A stretch of 64,000 nucleotides of DNA from Pilatotrama ljubarskyi (Eukaryota > Basidiomycota > Agaricomycetes > Polyporales > Polyporaceae), in contig MU277674.1 in the NCBI GenBank assembly GCA_022385805.1, positions 682,294 through 746,293 of the forward strand. The letters run 5' to 3'. Shown here in pieces: positions 35,356-46,755 of this stretch (position 1 is the stretch's first letter; every line of letters begins with the position of its first letter). The notes under the pieces are model-generated. The model ran no database searches. It was not told where the DNA came from and saw only the letters and a list, made by a program, of their open reading frames with translations. A program made the position numbers and the translations under genes.

Positions 35356-38300
35356 ATGCCAGACCGGTCGGGATACCAGCCATTGGCCCAGAATGCCGAG
35401 GACGAAGAGACGGACGTGTCGGAGGGACTTTCCTCGTTGCCGCAACCAACACGCGGACTACGCAGGGCACACAGGCCAGTGCACATTGATCTGAGTAAAT
35501 TGGACAGCGCGTTCAAGAGGTGAGCATTCTACCATAAGCAAACGGCGCGTGTCTTCGGAGGGCTTATAGCCGGTGAAGGTGGACGGAATCCATAGCGCAG
35601 AAGGTGAAGCGGAAGAAGAAGGTACAGGACAACTCGAAGAAGGAAATATGGCATAGCGTCTTCGAACCTCAATATGTGCCGTCTCTCACATATTCCGGTC
35701 CTGTGAGCGAACAGACTCGTTGTCCGAGAGCTTTCCTGACAGTAGACGGATGTGCAGGTCAAGACATTGGATCACAAACCCCCCATGACAGCAGCTGACT
35801 TCGACCGGTGAGTGCTGTCAGGAACAAGTACATATGCTCCTGACTGAGCGTAGAAGACTGGTGCAAGCAGTTCGCGATGCTATTGCGGAAGGCATACACC
35901 CCAAGATGATCACCAAGGGGTCATCTGGCTCATACTTCGCGCGGGCCAAGGTGGACGGTCGCATCCAGACTGTTGCGTACGTCCTCGCGCACGTACCCCT
36001 CAAACATGTTGCGCTTGGCTCATAGCATGATAGGGTCTTCAAACCGAAAGACGAAGAGCCATATGGACGTCTGAACCCAAAGGTAGTCCAGTCATTGCTT
36101 CCGCGGTCCAGGAGAAGCTGAGCAATGTCTCCTGTCAGACTACCAAATGGCTCCACAGGCAGTTCCGCTGGATTATACCCTTCGGTCGCGCATGCCTCAT
36201 CCCGAACTTGAGGTAAGGCACGCGCGTCCATTCACGGGATGTCTGCTGAATTCAGTCCAGCTACATCTCGGAAGCTGCCGCATCGCTACTCGACGAGCGT
36301 CTCAACCTGAACATCGTGCCTAGAACGCAACTCGTGTCGCTTTCTAGTCCTGTGAGCGGACCACTATCAATACGATCTTTCGTCCGCTGACCACGCAGTA
36401 GGCTTTCTTCTACGATTGGTTGGATAGAAATGCGGCGAAAAAGGGCAAGCCACTACCAGAGAAGATCGGTAGTATGCAGTATTTCCTCCACGGGTATACA
36501 GGTACATGACAGGCCCCGTCCTTGGCACGCTGCTCATCTCCTCCATAGATGCGTCCGACTTCCTGCGCAAGCACCCCTGGCCAGGACGGGCGATCTCTGA
36601 CACCTTTGACGACGATAGTCACAGGAAAGGGGGCGTGTACAAGAAGCTCATGAGTGCCGTGAGCGTCATCTGCGGTAAGACTGGTGCCGAGGATGACGTC
36701 TACGAAGACGACGATCCAGAAGAGGACCGAATTTTGTATGATGCATCAGAAGATCGAACTGGCCAGCCATTCTACTGGACGCCTGCGCTTCAAGACAACT
36801 TCCGGGAAGAACTCGAGAAGTGGGTGCTTTATCCTGGGTCCTGCGACCACAGCTAACAGTTCCGTTCCAGACTCGTGATCCTAGGTGAAATCATTGAGCT
36901 CGGCGAGCGTTGAGTTACTAACATGACGGTAGACTATTTGATGCTCAATACTGATCGTGGGGCCGACAATTACATGATCAAGTACTGCGAGGGCGACCAT
37001 TCCAAATCTCTTGTGGACGTCGCGCCATCGCGAACTTCACGCCCAGAAATGCCTATGATGACGGAGCTGCGACGAACAGATACAAACGGAAGCGGGCAAA
37101 CGATTGCTGGCACCTCAACGCCACCGATGTACTCGCACCCGTACGCGAGCACGCAGGTTCCGTATACGAAGCAGCCGCATATACACATCGCTGCGATTGA
37201 CAACTCCCTATCCTTCCCTCACGAGCACCCGAAGGGCTGGCGTTCATACACGTACGGATGGCTGTACCTACCAGTGACAATCATTGGTCGCCCCTTCAGC
37301 CAGAAGACCCGCGATCACTTCCTGCCCTTGCTGACGTCCAAAGCATGGTGGGCAGAGACGACCTACGAGCTGCGGAAGCTGTTCGCAGTGGACCCAGACT
37401 TCCATCCAAAGATGTTCAGAGTAAGGACACTGCGTCCACCGTGAAGTGCCCTGACAGTGCCTCATGTACGCTTTCAGAGACAGTTAGCGGTTATCAAAGG
37501 TCAAGCTTGGAACATCGTCCAGTCTCTTCGGCATGCGGTAAGTGTCCGCGCAGCACGGCGTATGCATCGCGGAACTCACTCTGCTTCACGTCGCTATCAC
37601 AGGACGAAGGTGATTGCTACAACGTTTGTTCCCACACGACAGAGCACTGACAGCTAATAGGACCTCTGGAGCTTACACGAAGAACGAAAGTTCTCGTATG
37701 GGATGACGAAGTACCAGTTTCGGAGGACATGCTCCCTGAGCTCGTCGCCGAGTCGTCTCACTCCGCACAGGTACCCGCTGTATCGCCGCACGCGTCAATC
37801 GCCACCATGCCGCTGCCTACGACCCAGCCACGTCGCACTCGCAGCCAGAGCATCTCCGGTTTTCCGCCCCCAATGCGGCGGACGTCTACGGACATGACCG
37901 GTCTCTCGCGGCCAGTGTCGTTCTCTGCGAAGTTCCAGCGCGTGCATCCGGCGACAACCGGAGTGACTGTTCTGGAGCATATGGAGCGCCTCGACGCGGT
38001 CGAAGCCGGCTTGAAGCGCCTCGGAGCGGACGACGAGGACGAGCACGAGGAGATGGACGTCGGCGAGTCTTCTTCATCCACACAGAAGGCGCCGCAATTG
38101 CCGCAGATGCCATCATCCGCACCGCCGACGCAGACGCTCTTTGGCACCCCGCCAACTCTTTCGCGAGAGCCCTCGGGAGATGGCGGCCCAGGACCGCTGT
38201 CTCCCTCAGCCATGTCCGACCGTCTGCCTGTGGTGCCGGAGGCGGAAGATGCGCTATCCATGTCCTTCGCCGAGGAGGACCTCATTGCCATGTCCAAGAG

Positions 38301-38546
38301 CACGTCGCAGATTGAGGCGCCCTACTCGGCGCTGCATACCCGTTTCCAAAGCTACCACGGGTCGCACTCCCAAGAGGAGCGGCCGAACTTGGATTGGATG
38401 CAGGGAGAGTCCGCGGAGAGTCCGAAGACCAGAACCGTCATTGTCGAGGTGAGCACTAGAGCGTTGATCTCCGAGTTATTGCTGATCATACACACTATTA
38501 GCGGTTGGAGACTGTCGACGCGAAACCCCTCTGTTCATGCTGGTGA
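35356..38546 (+). CDS. LSB6: Type II phosphatidylinositol 4-kinase
   Basis: Phosphorylates phosphatidylinositol at position 4 on Golgi, endosome and vacuole membranes (yeast Lsb6, human PI4K2A/B). The start is the ATG at 35356 (MPDRSGYQPLAQNAEDEETD). The nucleotide-binding part reads ITKGSSGSYFARAKVDGRIQ then VFKPKDEEPYGRLNPK, with the ATP-binding Lys in VFKPK. SYISEAAASLLDERLNLNIV follows. The catalytic loop is DYLMLNTDRGADNYMIKY and the metal-binding segment is IHIAAIDNSLSFPHEHPKGW, here DNS where animal enzymes have DNG. The Cys-rich CCPCC palmitoylation motif of animal enzymes is absent; the equivalent stretch is KWLHRQFRWIIPFGRACLIP. A ~230-residue Ser/Pro-rich tail follows, and after a last intron the protein ends in LETVDAKPLCSCW. 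At least ten introns. Kinase assignment is firm; the C-terminus depends on that last splice. Confidence 0.93.
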
Positions 38547-38785
38547 GGATGTCCTCTCTACCCCTGCTCGCTTCTACTTGCTTTCGGATTGCTCTCTTGT
38601 GGACTGGCCGGGCGGGGCCCATGTATACTCGGATTAGTATGCTTCATTGATTGTGCTACAGACCAATACGGATAGACGCATGGATACTAGACTACAGGAC
38701 GCGCGAGCGCAAGAGTTCGGTTTGAGTCGAGTCTCAAGTCCGGAAAATCAAAGCAAAGCAAGGCGCCTGAGTTTCGTGAATAAGA

Positions 38786-40350
38786 TTATGACTCTCCTTC
38801 CTCCATGAGCCATTTTGCGAAGTCGTCAAGGCGTTTCTTCTCGCCTTCGTCCCCTTCGCCGAAGTTGTCACTGTGCCCGCTGCGCTTGAACCGTTGCCTT
38901 CCGGCGTACAGCGAGGCCTCTATCCGCCGACCAGCGAAGAATCGCCCATTCATTTTCTGCGCAGACATGCGGTCAGGAGCGGGCATGAAAGGCAATGCGA
39001 GATTACTCACGAGAACACACGCCTGCGCGCTGAGCGGGTCCTTGAACTTGACAGTCATGATACCTTCTGGTTCCTCCTACATGGCAATCATCAGTATCAC
39101 ACGCCGGTAGACATCAAGATCGAACGAACATCATATAGCACAACGTTGGTGACCTCGCCCAAGGTGGAGCATTCTTCCCGTACGTCTTCTTTGAGGTCGA
39201 GCAGCAACGAACTGTCTTCCTCCAGCTCCTGAAGGGTGAACATGTGCTTCAAGACGACCACCCGCCCGTGCTTGTTCATAGCATTCATCTTATCCTCTTC
39301 TGTTATGGCGGGGCCGAACCCGTCCTCGTCGTCCCATTCCCCTAGCTTCCTGCACCGCGCACCCGAGCGTTAATGGGTATTACAACTAACGCGAGCAGTT
39401 CGAAGGCACCACTCACTTCTGCATCTTTCCAATTCTCCTTGTCGCACGCTTCTTGTCCTCCATCGTTCTCCGCGGCTTCGCCTCACTGCTTCCCTCGCCC
39501 TTCTCATGCTTGTGCGAGAACTCGGCGCGCTGAACGCGCATGCGCGTGCTCGGCTCCCCGAGGCGCAGCTCAGCGTCATCGAGCATCGTGATAGCGAGGT
39601 CGACGGACTCCTCCTTGAAGTACACCACCAGCGCGTCGCCCGAGAATGTGCCGTCCTCACGCGCGTAAAGCTTCATCTTCGGGTGGCCCTCGTCGTCCTC
39701 CTCGATGAGCCCGAACTTCCCGAACCGCGCTGCGACCTCGTCCATGTCCGTGTCTGGCGGGAGCCCCGTCACGTACACCGCGGTGTTCTTGGAGCGGCGC
39801 TCGGGCGCGGCGGAGGTGGACGCGCCGTTGTTTGAAGAGGAGGCATCAGCGTTCTTTCCCCGCTTGGACGCTCCGGTGTAGTCCATGCCGTCCGCAGGCT
39901 CCTTACGCTTCTTATTCAGGCGCTTGAGGACGGGTGCTGCGGGTGTCTGGGTAGGGGTGGGGGTGGAATCGCAGTCCGGGCGGATGCAACATTGAGTCGG
40001 GCTCGAGCGGGACATGCGTTCAGGCGGCAGCGAGGACTCACCTCCTCGTCCACTCCAGCAACTGAGTATGCGGCCTGCTGGGCTTTCACTAGATCTTCAT
40101 CGAGCTACGGCATTGGGACCAGGTGAGCTTCGAGAGCTGGCTGAGCATGACGCCGCATACGTACCACAGGGACCCAAGCACCCTTTGCGGCATCGTACTC
40201 GAGCTCTGTGCCATCGTCTTGCTCAAACCGCCATGTTCCAGCGGTGCGATCGAAGTGAACGTGAGGGTCGTTGGCGAATGCCGCAGCTTGATCCTCCGCG
40301 GAGGAACCGCTCGCGAGGGCTGCGGGCGGTAGACTCTCCGAGGTCGACAT
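38786..40350 (-). CDS. CUS2: U2 snRNP-associated splicing factor, CUS2/Tat-SF1 type
   Basis: RNA-binding protein that helps fold U2 snRNA and bind SF3b during spliceosome assembly (yeast Cus2, human HTATSF1). The ATG at 40350 starts MSTSESLPPAALASGSS. A Trp-bearing N-terminal segment is present (RTAGTWRFEQDDGTELEYD), then a basic linker (LKRLNKKRKEPADG). RRM1 starts at TAVYVTGLPPDTDMDEVAAR (about 39785), with a weak RNP1 (FSGDALVVYF). The second domain is a UHM-type RRM (GRVVVLKHMFTLQELEED, near 39260), with the R-x-F-type loop in KMNGRFFAGRRIEASLYAGR near 38930. It ends in LDDFAKWLMEEGES. Length of about 400 residues matches CUS2-class proteins. About five introns, the phases of which match. 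Confidence 0.9.
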
Positions 40351-40753
40351 TGGTCTTCAGATGTTTCGCGAAGTAGCTACGTGGTAGTGGCGTTGCCACA
40401 GCGTTGATATAGACGTCAAAGGCGAAGGTAGAAGAATGCAATGCAAGACCTGGATTGACGATGCAGTAGGCTACGGATGAGAGCAAGCGAAAGTCACGAA
40501 TGCGGAGACGCCTTCGCCTATAGCGTGTCCCTTCCCACGGTCATCCAGGCCTTCAAAGCTTCACTGCACAAGCACAGTGGACTCTCGCTGACGGACCGAT
40601 TGAGATGTGCGGGAACGTAGCAAGTACTATCAGACTACACTTCAGGTACAAGCATACCGCCGCAGTATGCCTGACAAGGGTGCAGGTAGCCTGTCTGCTC
40701 TAAGCCGCAGTTTGGGCTAGTGGATCGAAACGCCTGCATTGCTGAAGTATAGT
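40351..40753. other. Intergenic region, 0.4 kb
   Basis: Promoter of the CUS2-type gene and 3' flank of the complex I gene. No motif was recognised. Confidence 0.35.
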
Positions 40754-41470
40754 CTACTTCACGAGCAACATGGGGAAGTAAGCATGAGGGTCATGCGGCG
40801 CATCCTCAGCAAGCTGTGGCCGCCACCTCTTGAAGGGGATGGGAGGGGCAGGCGGGAGCTTCGACTCAGAGTAAGCCTTGCGCGCAGAGGTTATGGTAGC
40901 GATGGCCTGAGTCAGGTCGAGGGAGCCTTGCTGCTGTTCAGCAGGCACAGACGAGGCCTCGGTCTTCTGGGCCTCTCCAGGAGCCGCAATGCTATACCGC
41001 GAAGGAGTGAGATGTCGTGAGTAGAAGAAGAGGGGACATGAAGGACGCACGATTCCGCCTTGGCATGCTCAATCAACAGATTCGAGAGCTCTGACTGGGT
41101 CACCACCGAAAGTTGCGGGTATGCGCGACGGACATCACGTTTCCAGTAGGGGTTCTGCGCAGGATCGGAAGCTAGTACTTTATGAGGACGTGCTATCTCG
41201 CTCAAAGTACGTCTTCCGGGGCGTACCTTTGGTAGCAGGCGTAGAGTACTTCTCGGGCCTGGAAGCTGGCTGAGGGTAGCGGTTGACGCTAGCGATAGGG
41301 AGACCACTGGAGATGTCAGGGTTCACAACCACGGCGTCCCCTACACACACCAGGCAATGATGAGCTTCCCGCAATTGTTACGGGGCGCACGAGCACGCAC
41401 TGAATTTCTTCCAAAACCCCTTTGGGCTGAGGTGATAGCGAGTGTGGTCCGCGACCGCGCGCGTTGCCAT
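40754..41470 (-). CDS. Mitochondrial complex I accessory subunit, NDUFA7/NUZM type
   Basis: Accessory subunit of NADH:ubiquinone oxidoreductase (bovine B14.5a). The ATG at 41470 gives MATRAVADHTRYHLSPKGFW. A GTGCGT donor and a phase-matched acceptor lead to RDAVVVNPDISSGLPIASVN, then RYPQPASRPEKYSTPATK. The next exon has SDPAQNPYWKRDVRRAYPQL and SVVTQSELSNLLIEHAKAE. The C-terminus has LPPAPPIPFKRWRPQL, matching the Pro-Pro-x-Pro-x-Lys-Arg-Trp ending of NDUFA7. The stop is at 40754. About 165-170 residues, as in fungal members. The assignment rests on the RYPQP region, the YWKRDVRR block and the KRW end, read by eye. Confidence 0.75.
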
Positions 41471-42255
41471 GGCCTGCGATGATCTCGGAGTGGTGGTGGA
41501 CGTCGATGAGAGCGGCGAGAGCGTCAAGTCCGACGACGAGCGCGGTGACGCCCGAATCGGTCACATGTCTCCCCGGCGACTGCCCGTCTTCCACTCGCCG
41601 CCTGCGATTTCCTGCATGCTCTCATCTTTCCCACCGTCCTCGACGAGTATCGCAAACAGTCTGCCTGCTATTGCTCTCCAATAATGCTTCGCTGCGGCGG
41701 TCAGCGCACAACAACTCTGGGCGGTGCAGAACGCCATTTCCATGCAGCCTCCAACCCCGGCAATGAGGGCAGCATGCTGGTGCGCCAGGCATTTGCAGGG
41801 CTCTAGACACCGCAACCTCGCACCTTTTCGTATGCTGCCTGCTTCGCTGTCCTCCTGGTCTGTCTGATTTGTGTTTCACGCTCTGGATTGGCTGCGGGGA
41901 TGTCTAGGGACTGTCGCGACAATTCTTCGGTTTGCGCGCCCACAGAGTCAAAGTGCGCCGGATCGCGCAATCGTCGCGGACGCGTTACACAACCTCGCAC
42001 CATCCACCCAACTGCGTCCTCCACATTCGAGGCCGTTCAACGAAAATATGCTTTTGACTGCATGATTGGGCCACACGGCCGGTGCTTAGCTGTCGTGCTC
42101 GTCGGCGTCGTGACGACGCGTGGCGATGGCGTCCTGTCCTATAAAATGCAGAGGAGTCTGGTCTGTCCCCGCATTCTACAGCAAACGCACCTCTAAGCAT
42201 CCTCAGCCCGAGCTCTTCTCTGAACATCTGCTTCTCTCGGAACGCTCTCGACACG
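41471..42255. other. Divergent promoter region, 0.8 kb
   Basis: Lies between the complex I subunit start and the UPF0643 start. It holds a plus-strand TATA box at 42140-42146. No gene was recognised within it. Confidence 0.45.
42140..42146 (+). promoter_or_regulatory. TATA box of the UPF0643 gene
   Basis: TATAAAA, 110 bases upstream of the ATG at 42256. Confidence 0.6.
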
Positions 42256-43195
42256 ATGGCTGAGGTTGCAGTAGCCGCCCCTCTGGCTCTACCTCCTTCT
42301 CTGGACCCTGCTACCCGTATAGACGACGAGGTCGCACCCGTTGAGACCAACGGGACTCAGCCTGCGCAGCTCTCCTCGCAGGAAGAGGCTATCCAATCGC
42401 TTGCTAAGCCGGCCCACGACCCACACGTCCTGCCGAACTTCGAAAAGCGCTCTCAGTCCCCCATCCTCTACCTCCCGCCTCTTCTCTCTTCGCTCCCGGC
42501 AGGCATCGACCACCCAAAACCCGCCTCCTCCCCCGCCTTCTCGTCTCCAAGCGTACCTCGCCCTCTGTCTACGGAGTCACGTCTTCCTTCCATAGATCCG
42601 GCATCGCTTGCCCTACACCGCGCCCTCCACCACTTCCGTCCTGTCACGGAGGAGTATGCCAAGACTCCTTATTCTGAGGCCTTCAACTGGAATGAACTTG
42701 AACTCCCGCTCGACGAAGAGCGCGAGTGGTACTGCGTCGTCTTCCGGAGCAAGCGCAGGGAAGGCAGTGATGGCGGACGTAAGTACTTTGTTCCCAACGC
42801 TGCTCGGTCGATTCATCCGGTCTGACACTGCGCTTCTAATCCCAGCGCTCTATGAAGCGGATAAGAAAGCGCACGAAGAAGCCGTGCAGAACGGCGGCGT
42901 ACGTCCTTGTCTCCCTGTTCACTGACTAGCGACTCACGCTTTACGTCTCTCGTAGCTGATCCTCTACTGGTACGGCACGCCACACCCGGAGACGGGCCTG
43001 AACCTCGCCACCTGCATCTGGCAGTCGCGCAACCACGCTGCTGCCGCGAACTCTCGCCCGCACCATATCCGCGCGATGCGCCTCGCCGCCGCTTCCTACG
43101 AGCGGTACGAGCTCGAGCGCCACCGCCTCCGCAAAGTCAAGGGCGAGACCCACCTCCGCGTCGAGCCCTACGATGGCGGGGACGTCGGCTGGTGA
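42256..43195 (+). CDS. UPF0643 family protein of unknown function
   Basis: Fungal family known only from conserved sequence. The ATG at 42256 gives MAEVAVAAPLALPPSLDPAT. The N-terminal ~120 residues are Ser/Pro-rich. The conserved domain starts at LHRALHHFRPVTEEYAKTPY (about 42610), then SEAFNWNELELPLDEEREWY and CVVFRSKRREGSDGG. It continues over two introns as ALYEADKKAHEEAVQNGG, then LILYWYGTPHPETGLNLATC and IWQSRNHAAAANSRPHHIRA. The last part, RLAAASYERYELERHRLRKV, resembles the helical end of the family. It ends in VEPYDGGDVGW. Complete, with three exons. The family match is by remembered pattern (YWYGTP, ATCIWQSR), and no activity is known. Confidence 0.8.
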
Positions 43196-43747
43196 CGCGC
43201 GAACCTATTGGTGCCTCTCGACTAGAACCGCGTATACCCCTGGCGCGATGGCTGCTATTCTTGGCTTGTATCCCATTGGATCATCTTGTTTCTGTTTTGT
43301 CGCTGTCGATGTTCTCCGCTTTCGCCCTGTATATACAGGTAGAGTACTCTCTTGTAGTCCCGTCTTCTTGCCACGCAGTTCGCCATCTGGACCGTGAGCA
43401 TCGAGATCCCGAGGTTATGTACCGCGGTGTTTCACTGTTTGTACATCGTGAATAGTATGCACGAACACAACTTGAACGCTCAGTGCGCTTGTGGACCGAT
43501 CGGAATCCTTGCGGGGAGAGAGAGAACGAGAATGTGTAGGCATAGGCCTCCCTGAGATCTGATGACTTGCGACGCTGACTACCGGTCTCATATACATGGT
43601 CAGGCCAATGTAACGATGAGTCGACTCACGTATACTGAGAATCTAAACGGACTTAATCTAAACGGACTTCCGGGATGTTTTGCGTGTGTATCAGGACAAC
43701 AGAGCAGGTGACACGCATTTACATGAAGCTATGCGAAACCTCTGGGT
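43196..43747. other. Convergent intergenic region, 0.55 kb
   Basis: 3' flanks of the UPF0643 gene and the disordered orphan gene. It contains the 15-base tandem duplication at 43640-43669. Confidence 0.4.
43640..43669. repeat. Perfect 15-base tandem duplication
   Basis: Two adjoining identical copies of AATCTAAACGGACTT (43640-43654 and 43655-43669), in the convergent intergenic space. Confidence 0.9.
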
Positions 43748-46263
43748 TCAAGTCGTCCACGACTCGATAGTATCTCTCGACTCCTGCGAGTAGCCCTCAA
43801 GCTCGTCTACTTCCTCGACCTCCTCATCTAGCACTTCTTCGCCGCCATCGGGTATAGCGAGCGTCGCGGCAAGCGAAGACTGGCCCTTGTCGTCTTCTAC
43901 GGGCTCATCGGGGAGCTGCGCCACTTGGTCGTCAGTCCTTGAGGAAGTTAACGTTACGAGAGGCTTCGGTGTCACGGGCAACTCCGAAGTTCTTCTCTGA
44001 GCATCCCGTATAGGAGTGGTATCGTCCTTTGGACGCGAAGGTTGTCAAAGGCTGAAGATACAGTGACTCGCAATTCCTCACGTACCTGCGACGTCACGCC
44101 GTCCGCCTGGGGTTTAACCGGACTGTCGCAAACAGACGGTCGGAGCATGCCGGATGCCTCTTGGTCCCCTCTAAAGGGTGATACGTGGATCCCTTGTGCT
44201 GATGCGAACGGATGTGGTCTTCGATATGGGGGAGCGTCCTCTTCCAAGAGCGGGCGGTCTTCATCCAATCGCAATGGTCCACCGTGCTCAGTTCCACTGG
44301 CAGGTCGTTGCTGTAGAGGACGCATTTCGCCGGAGGATGAGCGAGACATGGCCCGTGCCTTCGGGTAAGTGTCCGTCGTTCTCCGGCGCGGCGTTGAGGG
44401 TGGGGGATGATCGCGTGGCTGGACAATCCATGCGAACGCATCGTCTTGCTTGATCGGAGTGAGCACACTACGAGCGGCTTCGCGAGTGACAGGCGTCCTC
44501 GGAAGGTCACTCGGTATATGCGGGAAAATGTGGTCGTGAGCTCTCTCGCGGTTGGACAAGGGCGAGTCCTGGAACACGCTGCGCGGCGTCCTCAGAGGGG
44601 AGGACGCCGGGTGGATGAAGTGACCATCGCGTTGCTCATCCGGGACGACGGCGGGCTGAGACCAGAACGTCTCTTCCAACGCTTCTGCGACGGGCCGGGG
44701 CGATGAGGACAACTGTGCTGAGGCTTTGCTGGGATCAAACCGCTCCCACTTGAAGTTCAGAGTCTCGATATCAGGACCTACTCCAGTCCTATGGGACTGC
44801 TCGAAACGGGGCGAAAGCGTGGCTCTGACGTCGTTCTCGAGATCAGAAGAATAGATGTCAGCCGGGGAGAGACGAGTAGACGGGAACCGGAACTCCGAGA
44901 GCACTCCAAGCCGCCCGGAAGGAAGGTGAGTATGCCCTGGTCCTGGAGCGGCGTAAGGCGTGAAGATAGGAAGTGGCGATAGGGGAGCACCAGCAGAGAA
45001 CGGTGAGCCACCGGGAGGACTGGCAACGGTAGCTGCCGCACTCGGACGCTTCACGAGGGAGGCTATTGTATGCGCTGCACTCTGAGCCGAAGAACGTCCG
45101 ACGCGAGGAGATGTTGAGGGCACGACAGGAAATGCGCCCGTTGTGCACAAAGCAGTAGGAGGGCGATTACCAGACAGGGTAGCGGGGGGCAGGGGGGGCG
45201 GTGGTCCGGGTTTTGAAAAGGGAACAAAGTCTGCGATAGTGTTGATCTCGACAAGAGTTGAGGTCGTAAACGCGTTCCTCACCGAGAGGACCGGCTGGTA
45301 GTCCCGAGTGAAATTCAAGGAGCGTGCGGATGGATGGCTCGCTGTGCTTGCACGAACGGTTGACGCAGGGCCAGGTGTGGAGAATGGTCGCAGAGACGCG
45401 GCAAGCGCAGGAGACTGGCGAGATTCAGGGTAGACCTCAAGAGAGTAGCTGTCATGCGCAGACCAGGAGTCGTGAGACAGGGGATGCAGATTGCTCAAGG
45501 AGTCTTGATGAAAGATATCCCCACTCGAGTCATGATAGCCCGTCCCGGCGTAGGTGTTTGCAGCAGTACCCTTCGGTACAGGGTGGGCAGGTACAGCGAA
45601 GGCGAAGGGGGAGTCCTCAGGACGAGGTGTCTGCAGAGAATCAGAGCTAGGTTCGAGCGCAGATGGACTAGAATACCCATGAGCAGGGTCTCCGGGCACC
45701 AGCAAGTGGATAGGATGCTTCGGGTCCAGCGAAGAGATAGTGCCTCGAAGCCAAGGAGGGAGCCGCTCAGCGAAGTCAGGATCTCGGAAAGCATCAGGAG
45801 CGAAGATGTCGGGGTGGCTCGTGAGGCGTGCGGATGTCCTCCTCTTCAGCGTGACGAGGTCTTGACCAGACCTTGAGCTGTGGTAGGCGTCGGATGCGTT
45901 AAATGATGCCCTGCGCACATCGTACCTTGTGCCGGACGAGGAGGGCACGCCTCTTCGACCTCCACCTCGTTCCGCAGTCGAGCGGAAAGGCGCGCCATGC
46001 ATCACGTTGACTGTCTGGATCATCCGGTCATAGCGAGAGTTCAAGCCCTCCGTCTTCTGACGCTTCGTCGGACGTGCTACGGCTGCGTCGGAATAGCTCT
46101 TTCAGCCTGGATCTGTTTCGAGACTCACAATCATATGGTCCGCCGCCTGAGGATAAGCTGTGCCAGTGTAAGTACGAGCATCCGCGTAGCAGCGCGGAGC
46201 GTGGCTCGCTCACCGCGACGGCTGAAGGCCGTTCAGAAGTAGTCGCCGCTCGTCAAGGGGCAT
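43748..46263 (-). CDS. Disordered orphan protein
   Basis: No family recognised. I place the start at the ATG at 46263 (MPLDERRLLLNGLQPSR). Two introns follow whose phases match (GTGAGC and GTGAGT donors) and give LSSGGGPYDS, then VARPTKRQKTEGLNSRYDRM. The latter contains a bipartite-like basic patch (RPTKRQK) that could be a nuclear localisation signal. A ~680-residue exon is Ser/Pro-rich throughout, with possibly ordered pieces (IFAPDAFRDPDFAERLPPWL and IETLNFKWERFDPSKASAQL). After a last intron the tail is acidic (GEEVLDEEVEEVDELEGY). Upstream of the ATG is a CT-rich tract and ATATAC, more like a promoter than coding DNA, although that frame is open and hydrophobic. Divergent from the PP2C gene. 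Confidence 0.65.
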
Positions 46264-46755
46264 AGCTTCGGAGTAGCCTGGGTATATGCGCTCGATGAGC
46301 AGAGCAAGCAGGGCAGTGAGTAGGACAAGCAGGCGGGTGATGGACGTCGAGTCGGAGGGGCCGGGAGACGCGTCGCGCGCAAACGCGCACTTAGGCGCTC
46401 ACGAAACGGTCACGTTACCGGGATATGCCGAGGGATTCTTGAAAAGGCGACTCCACAACGGCGTCGGACTGGCAAGGATCTGGGCTGTTCGTGCTTGGCA
46501 GGCAGCGTGCGACGGATCCACCGAGGATGACAACGTTGACGTATGCAGCGAACCCAGACGCGGGCATTTGCCTTCCGACACGATGACGAGCGATGCAGAC
46601 CCTCCACTTCAGCCTGTGGGGCCGGATCCGGAAGAACGCTACATGGAGCGACAAAATGGTCGCTGGCCTCGACGCGTCGGTCGGCTTGCCCTCTGCTTTG
46701 AACGACTCTCGAACACAGTCCCTCGAGGTTGTACACGCGACTTTTTCCTGCAATA
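46264..46755. other. Divergent promoter region, 0.5 kb
   Basis: Lies between the disordered orphan gene and the PP2C gene. It contains a minus-strand CT-rich tract at about 46290-46335 next to ATATAC, typical of basidiomycete promoters. Confidence 0.4.
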
